Below the pieces are notes generated by a model, which was not told the origin of the DNA, did not search any database, and worked only from the letters and a program-made list of their open reading frames with translations. A stretch of DNA of 12,192 nucleotides from CAYJPA01 sp964371945 (GTDB lineage: Bacteria; Chloroflexota; Chloroflexia; Thermomicrobiales; UBA6265), in NCBI GenBank assembly GCA_964371945.1, contig CAYJPA010000118.1:1-12192 (forward strand), in the 5' to 3' direction. Positions 6,097 to 12,192 of this stretch are shown here, one piece after another. A program made the position numbers and the translations under genes. Positions within the stretch are counted from its first letter, which is position 1. Every line of letters begins with the position of its first letter.

Positions 6097-7131
6097 ATGG
6101 ATGCGCAAATTCCACGGGTCGGGCACATCCTCGTTCCGCTTGATGGGTCAATGCTATCAGAGCAAGCAATTCCGTACGCCCACACGCTACTTGGTTCCGG
6201 TGGGAAGTTGACATTGTTCCGGGTGATCCCGATATCCGAATCCATTCAAGACCCAATGGGCGGCACGTTGATGACCGATCGCGAAGTGGTCACCCGCTAT
6301 CGCGTGATCGCCGGCCAGGAAGTTGTTACGGCGATGAGTCGCTGGAATGGCGACGCCCGCATTCAAACTGAAGTTGCGATCGAAATGGGCGACCCGATCA
6401 CGGAGATTCAAAAAGCCGCGCACGAGCGAGGCGCGGACATGATTGTCATGGCCAGCAAGGGTCGTGGCGCGTTCGGCCGGTTGACGCTTGGGAGCGTGAC
6501 GGATCGAATCGCACGGACGGCCGATGTCCCGGTCGTGGTCATTCGCGCGGACGACGCCCTCTCCGACTTCTCATTACCGCTAATTCGGAGACTGATCGTG
6601 CCAGTCGACGGGTCCGAACTTTCGCTGAAAGCTGTTCCATTCGCTCAATCCATCGCACGACAGATCAACGCTTCCATCCACTTGGTCACGATCGTCGATT
6701 TCGGAAAAGCCGCTCCACCCGCGCTCGCCTACGGCGCAGCCTTCAGCAAGGAGGTGTATGAGGAGGTCATGGCCGAAATTCAGGCCAACGCCAGGAACGT
6801 TCTCGACGATATCGTTGGCAAGGTCAGTGCATCTGGGATTGAAGCCACGTGCGAGGTTCTGACCGGCAAGCCGGCAGAGGCGATCATGGATGCCGCCGTT
6901 CGCGGTGACCTGATCGTCATGTCAAGTCATGGACACGGCGGATTCAAGAGGTTGTTGCTCGGTAGCGTGGCCGAAAAGCTTGTTCGCCATAGTCCGGTTC
7001 CAATCGCGATCGTGCCGGCCCATGCCGCGCTCGAAGCGAAAAGGCTCGAGAGCGCAACCGGATCTAGGAGCACGCCGGCCGCAAAGGCGCGCTCTGCAAC
7101 CCCAACCGGCTTCGTTTCAGCGCGGTGGTAG
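6097..7131 (+). CDS. Universal stress protein with two UspA domains
   Basis: This is a cytoplasmic stress-response protein of 344 residues containing two tandem UspA domains, at about 8-150 and 164-307. Each begins with a VP(L/V)DGS strand (D16 and D171), contributing to the nucleotide site, and each ends with the ATP-binding loop: ASKGRGAFGRLTLGS at 119-133 and SSHGHGGFKRLLLGS at 276-290. The G-x9-G-S core is kept in both, so ATP binding is likely. The tail after 310 is Ala/Arg/Ser-rich and probably disordered. GGAGGAG at 6083-6089 lies seven bases before the ATG at 6097 and fixes this start over the in-frame ATG at 6073, which precedes the ribosome site. The next gene begins 107 bp downstream on the same strand. 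Confidence 0.94.
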   Translation: MDAQIPRVGHILVPLDGSMLSEQAIPYAHTLLGSGGKLTLFRVIPISESIQDPMGGTLMTDREVVTRYRVIAGQEVVTAMSRWNGDARIQTEVAIEMGDPITEIQKAAHERGADMIVMASKGRGAFGRLTLGSVTDRIARTADVPVVVIRADDALSDFSLPLIRRLIVPVDGSELSLKAVPFAQSIARQINASIHLVTIVDFGKAAPPALAYGAAFSKEVYEEVMAEIQANARNVLDDIVGKVSASGIEATCEVLTGKPAEAIMDAAVRGDLIVMSSHGHGGFKRLLLGSVAEKLVRHSPVPIAIVPAHAALEAKRLESATGSRSTPAAKARSATPTGFVSARW

Positions 7132-7238
7132 AAAAGGCCCAACGAACTGGCGATCAGCGAGACAATGCCTGACAATCGGTAATACTGGCGCGGATGTTGT
7201 TCTTTCGAGATTGACCGATCGCCAGGTGACGTCACGCT

Positions 7239-8174
7239 GTGAGAATTCTTCGCCTCCTCCGGCACGCCAATCCATTCGTCCGGGCCTCAAGGAGCGCCGA
7301 GGAACTGGCCCATGCAAGTGTTCCGCGTCATGGGCGTTTTTGGTTTCCACGCCTGTTGCTCTCGGAATGGCGCCGGATCGATATCTCGGCCCTGGCTTCA
7401 CAGGTTGCCTACAGTTTGATCTTTGCGATCCCCTCCCTCATGCTCTTCATGATGGCGATGGCCGCAATCGTGGATCAGCGTACGGGCGTTCCGGTCGCGC
7501 GCTGGCTTCGGGACGCGATCGATGAATATGCGCCGAGCGCGATCAAGGAGCTCCTCGTTTCCATCGTGGATGAAGCTGTTTCGCGGGCGGGCAGCGGCTT
7601 CGCCTCGCTTAGCGCCGCAATCGCCATCCTGATCGCAATCTGGGGCGCGAGCAGCGGCATCAACACGCTGATGAACGCCTGCAATCGTGCCTACGGCGTT
7701 CCAGACACACGCTCGTTCGTTGCAAAACGCGTGCTCTCCCTGCTGCTGACTGGCGTCTTCGCGATCTTCGCGGTGACCACCGCTGTTCTCTTCATCGGCG
7801 GGCAAAAACTGGAGCACGCCGTCTTTCAACGACTGGATCTCAGTCCGACTTATCGTGAGTGGTGGGGATTGATGCGCTGGCCGGTGATCGTGTTGCCGAT
7901 CGCGAGCGCGTTGCTTCTGCTCTATTCGCTCGGCTCGATCGCGCGACCTCCACTCCGATGGACTGTTCCAGGCGCGCGCTTTTCCGCGGGTGGCTGGCTC
8001 GTGCTCTTGTGGGGATTTCGCTACATTCTGAGCATTATCCGTCCCGGCTCTCCGTACGGAGCAACTGGAAGCGTGCTCGTGCTGCTCTTCTTCCTGCACG
8101 CGACCGGGATGGTTTTCATCATCGGCGCCGCCTTCAACGGTCTGCTCGTGCGATTTTTCCGCCCACGGAGTTGA
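7239..8174 (+). CDS. YihY/BrkB-family inner membrane protein
   Basis: This is an integral membrane protein of 311 residues. Hydrophobic segments lie near 55-77, 120-138, 165-187, 213-234, 248-267 and 274-298. Family features are the early ALASQVAYSLIFAIPSL segment, the ASSGINTLMNACNRAYGV stretch near 137-154 and the late YGATGSVLVLLFFLHATGM segment. Members were once annotated as ribonuclease BN or as virulence factor BrkB; their molecular function is still not settled. The GTG start has AGGTGA at 7224-7229, nine bases upstream. The roughly 50-residue N-terminus before the first membrane segment is basic and probably cytoplasmic. It lies between stress-related genes on the same strand. Confidence 0.88.
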   Translation: MRILRLLRHANPFVRASRSAEELAHASVPRHGRFWFPRLLLSEWRRIDISALASQVAYSLIFAIPSLMLFMMAMAAIVDQRTGVPVARWLRDAIDEYAPSAIKELLVSIVDEAVSRAGSGFASLSAAIAILIAIWGASSGINTLMNACNRAYGVPDTRSFVAKRVLSLLLTGVFAIFAVTTAVLFIGGQKLEHAVFQRLDLSPTYREWWGLMRWPVIVLPIASALLLLYSLGSIARPPLRWTVPGARFSAGGWLVLLWGFRYILSIIRPGSPYGATGSVLVLLFFLHATGMVFIIGAAFNGLLVRFFRPRS

Positions 8175-8352
8175 TCCGCCTGGAAGGCTGTTGCAGATCC
8201 GACACGAACCGCCGCTCAATGATTCATTCTTGCCGCCTCGCGAATCCTACCCTTGAGTGATTGGCTCGTCGTGTGAGAGCGCATGTGGGCGGCCGATCTG
8301 AGTGCGAGAGCGTGGAGGGAGCCCCCGGCGAATCCGCACCAACAAGTCGCCT

Positions 8353-8380
8353 TTGGCGTAGCAGCCGCGGCGATTACATT
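8353..8380 (+). promoter_or_regulatory. Candidate promoter of the acetyltransferase gene
   Basis: TTGGCG at 8353-8358 and TACATT at 8375-8380 are spaced by 16 bp and lie about 37 bp before the likely start codon. Each hexamer matches consensus at 4 of 6 positions. The rest of the 242-bp gap after the membrane protein gene shows only a weak direct repeat (GTGTGAGAGCG near 8270 and GTGCGAGAGCG near 8309). A separate promoter here would mean the acetyltransferase is not strictly in one operon with the upstream genes. Confidence 0.3.
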
Positions 8381-8416
8381 TTATGCCGGCAGGCTCTTTG
8401 ATGCGGCGGTGGGAGG

Positions 8417-8983
8417 ATGAGCATTGACTCCCACACATGTTTTCCAGAAACCGGAACGGCCAACGAGATGAGTGGAACGATCACATTGCCGGACGGTCAA
8501 TCGATCGCATATCGGCACATTCAACCGGGAGATCTCGCTGCGTTGCAACGCTTCCATGGCCGGCTCAGCGAACGCTCGATCTATCAGCGTTTCTTCGGTT
8601 TCATGCCGCTCTTGAGCGACCACCAGGCCGCCTACTTCACCGGCGCCGACGGCACCGACCGCGTTGCCCTTGTCGCGCTCGATCCGGCGGACCCTAACGA
8701 GATCATCGGCGTTGTGCGGATCGATCGCGACCCCGGAAGCGACGCCGCCGAGTACGCCGCGATCGTGGTCGATCAGTGGCAAGGTCGCGGCGTCGCGTTT
8801 GGACTGACCCACCTGATCGTCGAGGAAGCAAAGGCGCGCGGAATCAACCGGCTCTTCGCGCTCGTATTGCCCGAGAATTTCCAAATGCTCAATTTCCTTC
8901 GCACGCTCGGCTATCCCGAACGAATCCGCTTCATTGAGGGAGTCGAGCGGGTTGAATTAGTGTTGATCCCCGAGCAGACCTAG
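8417..8983 (+). CDS. GNAT-family N-acetyltransferase, Pat-like catalytic domain
   Basis: An acetyl-CoA-dependent acetyltransferase of 188 residues, essentially one GNAT domain. The N-terminal pattern (LPDGQSIAYRHIQPGDLAAL, then RLSERSIYQRFF near 49-60) and the later IIGVVRIDRDPGSDAAEYAAIV segment resemble the catalytic domain of Pat-type bacterial protein lysine acetyltransferases. The acetyl-CoA loop is QGRGVA at 122-127, and E112 lies where Pat enzymes have their general base. There is no fused cyclic-nucleotide or CoA-ligase domain. The start is uncertain: the ATG at 8417 directly abuts GGGAGG, which is too close, and an in-frame ATG at 8468 would give 171 residues and still keep the whole domain. 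The stop is 15 bp from that of the convergent gene. Confidence 0.87.
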   Translation: MSIDSHTCFPETGTANEMSGTITLPDGQSIAYRHIQPGDLAALQRFHGRLSERSIYQRFFGFMPLLSDHQAAYFTGADGTDRVALVALDPADPNEIIGVVRIDRDPGSDAAEYAAIVVDQWQGRGVAFGLTHLIVEEAKARGINRLFALVLPENFQMLNFLRTLGYPERIRFIEGVERVELVLIPEQT

Positions 8984-8998
8984 TCGTCGGGCGCGTTC

Positions 8999-11215
8999 TC
9001 AATCCAAGCTGAATCGCCGGAGCACGTTGGCCGTCAACCGCGAAACGTTGTTGTCGCACTCGTTCCACGGCAGGCTCGCATTCCAGGTAATCGATCCAGC
9101 GGCAAAAACCGCCCCGCCATTCGGCATCTCCAGCAGTGTGATATCGGAGCGCACGCGAGGTTCGCTTTGGCCCCCCATTTCGGCAAGCGTGAAATTGCAG
9201 TCTTCGATCACCAGCTGGTAGTAATCAGACTGGCGACCTTCGCTTGTCGCAAGCCGAACCGTTTCCGGTGGAGTGCCGAATTCGAGATCGAAGCGATCGA
9301 TCTCATCCCCGGACGCGCCATTCATGACGTAGCCAAACTCGCCGATGACCTCTTCTTCGCTGATTCCTTCGAATACCCAGGAGATTCCTGGATACTGGCT
9401 CTCGGGCCGGCGAACATACCCTTCCGCGCCACCCCAGCCTTGAGCGGCGAACCCGATCCCGGTCAGTTTGTTTGGGTTCCGCCCGCGATAACGCCAGAGC
9501 CCGCCTGGCTCGCCGCTGGTGGTTTGATAAGCCTCACCCGGAGGCGATTCCCAGGACCGCGTGCCGTTGTAGCCGCGCCGGACCTCGACCACGTGCGGGT
9601 AATCGCTGTCGAGTCCTGTTACCCAATAGAACCCATTGCCGCCGAGATACATCAGCTTGCCGCCGCCCGCGAGGTAGTTCTCCAACGTATCCAGCATGGG
9701 GCGAGTCCAGTATTCGGGATGACCGCCGGTGATGATCACGTTGTAGGACGAGATCGCGTCCATGCCATCGACATGAAGATCCTCGTCGGTGGCGACATCG
9801 AACACAAAGCCCATTTTTTCGAGCCACTCGACCAGATAGAGATCGCCCGAAAAGTGGCGCAGCTCACCTGTCATCCAGTTGACAAAATCGGGCCGCATCG
9901 TGACGATCGGGCGCAGGCGCGTGGAGTAGTAGAACCCGCTTCCGTCTTCATGCAGGTCGTAGCAAGATGCGGCGAGCTCTGGCCTGGAGCGCAAGTACTC
10001 GTCCTTCGCGGTCAGCGTGATTTCGTGCGCGGTCATTCTGGCGACCATCTCGGGATCGGTTTCGACCAACCGAAAGAGTTTCTCGTTGGCGTAAGCGAGA
10101 TAGGTATTGGTCGGAGCCAGGTAGAGAATCTTTGCGTTCTTCGAGCCGGCGGCGGGTCGAACGTAGAACGGAACGTAGTCGACCGATTCGCCGGTGAAGA
10201 GACTCGCGGCGTACACACCCGAGGGGAGATCCACCGGCACATCGAATGCGAAATCGACTTTCCACTTGGCGTCTTCGAGATCGTCTTCGTGGAAATGGAT
10301 CGCACCGTATTGCTCGGGCACAACCTTGAAATTGGTCTCTTCGCCCGTCCAGTTCGCTCCCGTGACGAGCCTGGCCGGCAAGTTCACGAGCTTGCCGTGA
10401 AGCGCCGCATCCGAGCGATCGATGAGGTTCCGGGATCGGTAGTCGACGACCGGATCCCAATCGGCGATCAGTCCGGGAACCAGCGCGGCCGGCGTTCCGC
10501 CGGCAACGGAATCGAGCTCGGATTCCGAGAGCGCACGGTTCCAGATCGCGGGCCGGTCGATCTTCCCATTGAAGTGGCCAGTGGCGCGATCGCCGCCGAG
10601 ATGAGAAGCAGCAAGCAGGATTGATCCACCGTCATCGGCGAATGCGCCGTTGCCCTCGGCCGAGCCTGCCGGTGCGCCGTGCACCCAGCCTCGAGGCAAC
10701 TCAGTCCAGCGCAACCGGGCCTTGCCTGAAGCTGCATCGGCAGTCGCCGCGATCCCGTACCAGCGATTTCGAATCAGCGGCTCGGTCGAGGAAAGCCCGG
10801 CCTCCTTATTGCCGTCCGCGGTTCTCCATACCAGGTATCCATCGCCGTTCAGGGCAAGCGTGAAACCGGCGCTCGAATCGTTCGACCAGCAGCTCACGAT
10901 TCCCTGCTCGCGTCCGCGAACCGGAAGCGTCGGATAGAGCCAGAGATGTACGGTTACACCGGCGGAGAGATCAACATTGGGCGCGGGAATCTCGGCGTAC
11001 GACCCGGCGTGGATCGGTTGCACGCGGCCGGGATACTCACCGCTCACCGATGAGTCGATCAACCGAGGATTCCATAATGACGCGTCCACAAGCGGCCAGG
11101 CGTGATCGAGACGGACGATATCAGCTCGATAACTCTCCTGTTCGCAATTCACCATGAAACGGATGCGCTCTCCGGCTCGAACGCTGAGTTTGTCGCCGTA
11201 CCCGAGAACCTCCAT
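8999..11215 (-). CDS. N,N-dimethylformamidase large-subunit-like protein with LamG domain
   Basis: The protein has 738 residues from the ATG at 11215, which has AGAGGA nine bases upstream; an in-frame TTG 14 codons earlier lacks support. Residues about 70-240 have a LamG/concanavalin-like pattern (VTVHLWLYPT, then FNGKIDRPAIWNRALSESEL). From about 355 to the end lies the region shared with the large subunit of N,N-dimethylformamidase. That enzyme hydrolyses an amide at a mononuclear iron held by two tyrosines and a glutamate. Candidate ligands here are E501 in GGHPEYW (with H499), Y419 in SCYDLH and Y375 in TYLAYANEK. There is no signal peptide, so a cytoplasmic location is likely. The small subunit gene is not in this window. 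The real substrate is unknown. Confidence 0.85.
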   Translation of the reverse strand: MEVLGYGDKLSVRAGERIRFMVNCEQESYRADIVRLDHAWPLVDASLWNPRLIDSSVSGEYPGRVQPIHAGSYAEIPAPNVDLSAGVTVHLWLYPTLPVRGREQGIVSCWSNDSSAGFTLALNGDGYLVWRTADGNKEAGLSSTEPLIRNRWYGIAATADAASGKARLRWTELPRGWVHGAPAGSAEGNGAFADDGGSILLAASHLGGDRATGHFNGKIDRPAIWNRALSESELDSVAGGTPAALVPGLIADWDPVVDYRSRNLIDRSDAALHGKLVNLPARLVTGANWTGEETNFKVVPEQYGAIHFHEDDLEDAKWKVDFAFDVPVDLPSGVYAASLFTGESVDYVPFYVRPAAGSKNAKILYLAPTNTYLAYANEKLFRLVETDPEMVARMTAHEITLTAKDEYLRSRPELAASCYDLHEDGSGFYYSTRLRPIVTMRPDFVNWMTGELRHFSGDLYLVEWLEKMGFVFDVATDEDLHVDGMDAISSYNVIITGGHPEYWTRPMLDTLENYLAGGGKLMYLGGNGFYWVTGLDSDYPHVVEVRRGYNGTRSWESPPGEAYQTTSGEPGGLWRYRGRNPNKLTGIGFAAQGWGGAEGYVRRPESQYPGISWVFEGISEEEVIGEFGYVMNGASGDEIDRFDLEFGTPPETVRLATSEGRQSDYYQLVIEDCNFTLAEMGGQSEPRVRSDITLLEMPNGGAVFAAGSITWNASLPWNECDNNVSRLTANVLRRFSLD

Positions 11216-11271
11216 CGCTGCCAATCCTCTGCTTAAGCGCTCCTGCCCGCGACGCAATCCGTGGGTGCGTC

Positions 11272-11300
11272 TTCCTACGGCCTTTAAGCGGACTCGTCAA
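11272..11300 (-). promoter_or_regulatory. Candidate promoter of the DMFase-like gene
   Basis: On the minus strand TTGACG (11300-11295) is followed after 17 bp by TAGGAA (11277-11272). The -35 matches 5 of 6 consensus bases but the -10 only 3 of 6. The predicted start of transcription is about 50 nt upstream of the ATG at 11215. The hairpins further upstream would insulate this gene from moaC read-through. Confidence 0.3.
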
Positions 11301-11417
11301 GAGGTTTCGACCGGGATTGCCGTAATTCGCTGCATGGGGGCGAGGAGTCGATGATCCGGAGAAGGACAAGTTTCGTATCTTCGTCAACCTTGAGGCAGAC
11401 AGCCCTGCACTCGGGCC

Positions 11418-11439
11418 CCCGGTTATTCAACAAACCGGG
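11418..11439 (-). other. Second hairpin downstream of moaC
   Basis: CCCGGTT at 11418-11424 pairs with AACCGGG at 11433-11439 across an 8-nt loop. It is 21 bp beyond the stronger hairpin. On the minus strand it lies distal to the moaC end and could be a backup stop, but no T-run follows. Confidence 0.3.
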
Positions 11440-11460
11440 ATCACCTTCTCTTCTCTTGCG

Positions 11461-11494
11461 CACCAAAGGGCGGCCCGAAGACCGCCCTTTGGTG
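11461..11494 (-). terminator. Strong hairpin after moaC, probable transcript end
   Basis: CACCAAAGGGCGG at 11461-11473 and CCGCCCTTTGGTG at 11482-11494 form a perfect 13-bp stem with an 8-nt loop, extendable by a G-T and a C-G pair. It starts 14 bp after the moaC stop. Neither strand has a clear T-tract after the stem, so it is either a non-canonical terminator or a 3'-end stabiliser. Position and strength make a role in ending the moaC transcript likely. Confidence 0.65.
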
Positions 11495-11507
11495 TGATTC
11501 CTACCTC

Positions 11508-11993
11508 TTATCGAAGCCAATCCCCAGATCGTCCGCCGCTCTTTTGGACAAGCTTAACGGCTTCGATCGTCATGCCCCGGTCGACTGCTTTGACCATGTC
11601 GTAGATCGTCAGCGCCGCGACGCTGACCGCGGTCAGGGCTTCCATTTCGACTCCGGTTTGCCCGCGCGTCTCGACGGTTGCGGAAATCTCGACGGCCGCC
11701 TCTTCGAGCTCGAAATGAACCTCGATCTTGGTCAGCATGAGTGGATGACACATCGGCACCAGTTCGTGCGTTTTCTTGCCGCCCATGATTGCCGCGACTT
11801 GAGCAACCGCCAGCACATCGCCCTTCGCGGCGCGCCCTTCGCGGATCAACGTTGCTGTTTCTGGTTGCATCGTCACTCGACCGGAAGCGACCGCCACGCG
11901 ATGCGTGATCTCCTTGTCTCCGACATCGACCATCCGCGCCCGGCCGGACTCGTCAAAGTGCGAAAGTGGACCGGTAATCGATTGTTCGCTCAT
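11508..11993 (-). CDS. moaC: Cyclic pyranopterin monophosphate synthase MoaC
   Basis: This is the second enzyme of the first stage of molybdenum cofactor synthesis. It converts the cyclic GTP-derived product of MoaA into cyclic pyranopterin monophosphate. The 161-residue length is normal. All family motifs are present: K57 in AAKGDVLAVAQVA, KKTHELVPMCHPL (C82, H83), TGVEMEALTA (E116, E118) and YDMVKAVD (D132, K135). These correspond to the active-site Lys, Cys-His, Glu, Asp and Lys of the E. coli enzyme, so it should be active as a cytoplasmic hexamer. The ribosome site AGGAG (12004-12000) is six bases before the ATG. No other moa gene is in the window. An upstream gene on the same strand ends 92 bp before the start, so co-transcription is possible. 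Confidence 0.97.
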   Translation of the reverse strand: MSEQSITGPLSHFDESGRARMVDVGDKEITHRVAVASGRVTMQPETATLIREGRAAKGDVLAVAQVAAIMGGKKTHELVPMCHPLMLTKIEVHFELEEAAVEISATVETRGQTGVEMEALTAVSVAALTIYDMVKAVDRGMTIEAVKLVQKSGGRSGDWLR

Positions 11994-12085
11994 CCATCGC
12001 TCCTGCTACCCGGCAGACAGTCTTGCGACACGAGTGTACCCCTCCGGGCTCATCGGGAGATCGTCAATGCCGGAAATATCACGGC

Positions 12086-12192
12086 CTATTGCTTGCGCAT
12101 TCCCTCGTTGTTGCTGATCGTTTCGCCGGTTTCGACAAAGCGTTTGAGATCCTGGAGTTTGCCCTGCCAGGCTGTTCGAAACGGTTCCAGCC
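12086..12192 (-). CDS. C-terminal end of an unidentified protein, possibly SRPBCC-like
   Basis: Only the last 34 codons are inside the window; the 5' part lies beyond the right edge. The visible part has an amphipathic helix, FRTAWQGKLQDLKRFVETGE, followed by a short polar tail ending in Gln and a TAG stop. A terminal helix of this kind, with alternating Leu/Phe and Lys/Glu ending the chain, is usual at the end of SRPBCC/START-type lipid- or ligand-binding proteins. Thirty-four residues cannot establish the family. It shares the strand of moaC and ends 92 bp before it. Confidence 0.4.
   Translation of the reverse strand, partial: LEPFRTAWQGKLQDLKRFVETGETISNNEGMRKQ

Larger units (their letters stand above)
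11216..11507. other. Intergenic region between the DMFase-like gene and moaC
   Basis: These 292 bp carry a candidate leftward promoter (11272-11300), a 7-bp hairpin (11418-11439) and the strong hairpin after moaC (11461-11494). A 78-codon leftward open frame (11284-11520) overlaps the moaC stop and both hairpins and is not credible as a gene. Confidence 0.6.

Noticed and set aside
5921..6211. A 96-codon + strand open frame overlapping the start of the stress protein gene
   Set aside because: It overlaps the stress protein in another phase and shows no conserved features. The strong ribosome site at 6083-6089 serves the stress protein start.
7147..7225. Inverted repeat CTGGCGATC/GATCGCCAG before the YihY-like gene, overlapping its ribosome site
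   Set aside because: Nine-base arms with a 61-nt loop are not significant on their own and the pairing does not extend. The nearby GTGACGTCAC palindrome (7226-7235) is also short enough to be chance.
9167..10624. A 485-codon + strand open frame opposite the DMFase-like gene
   Set aside because: It is long but antisense to a gene with clear motifs, has no supporting ribosome site or family features, and is explained by the high GC third positions of the real gene.
11284..11520. A 78-codon minus strand open frame between moaC and the DMFase-like gene
   Set aside because: It overlaps the moaC stop codon and both hairpins, and has no ribosome site or recognisable family.
1..12192. CRISPR array, phage or defence system, intact insertion sequence, tRNA or rRNA
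   Set aside because: I looked for regularly spaced palindromic repeats, transposase or integrase motifs, nuclease/helicase defence domains and tRNA-like cloverleaf ends, and saw none. The repeats present are short tandem heptads or diverged dispersed elements.

Overview
The window is GC-rich, densely coded bacterial chromosome. I suggest a member of the Chloroflexota, probably a Thermomicrobiales-like lineage. The main hint is the N-terminus of the first gene: a twin-arginine signal followed by an AAQDATPT-type linker, a style I associate with that group. TTG/GTG starts and the protein mix fit, but this is inference, with no rRNA or other marker to settle it.

Layout. (1) 109-3210, + strand: a three-gene metal-uptake ABC transporter of the Zn/Mn family, in the order substrate-binding protein, ATPase, membrane permease. 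A candidate promoter and a perfect 14-bp palindrome lie upstream. The gap between the first two genes is bounded by two period-7 repeat arrays in opposite orientation that touch the flanking genes. (2) 3211-3402: an intergenic stretch carrying one copy of a dispersed imperfect repeat. (3) 3403-5235: a divergent pair, a PHP-domain metallohydrolase (- strand) and a uronate-dehydrogenase-like short-chain dehydrogenase (+ strand), sharing a 138-bp region with two palindromes. (4) 5236-6096: about 860 bp without a convincing gene, holding an AT-rich island, a 23-bp direct repeat and the second copy of the dispersed repeat. (5) 6097-8983, + strand: a stress-type group of a tandem-domain universal stress protein, a YihY/BrkB-like membrane protein and a GNAT acetyltransferase resembling the catalytic domain of Pat-type protein acetyltransferases. 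(6) 8999-11215, - strand: a large protein resembling the large subunit of N,N-dimethylformamidase, with an N-terminal LamG-like domain, convergent with the acetyltransferase. (7) 11508-12192, - strand: moaC of molybdenum cofactor synthesis, followed by a strong hairpin and preceded by the 3' end of another gene that runs off the window.

How they work together. The ABC genes form one transport system. The stress protein, membrane protein and acetyltransferase may form a functional group, but only order and strand support this. The rest look like ordinary accessory metabolism. I did not find a phage, CRISPR array, intact transposon, tRNA or rRNA. The least explained parts are the heptad arrays at 1278-1447, the repeat pair at 3244-3353 and 5594-5727, and the gene-poor region at 5236-6096.
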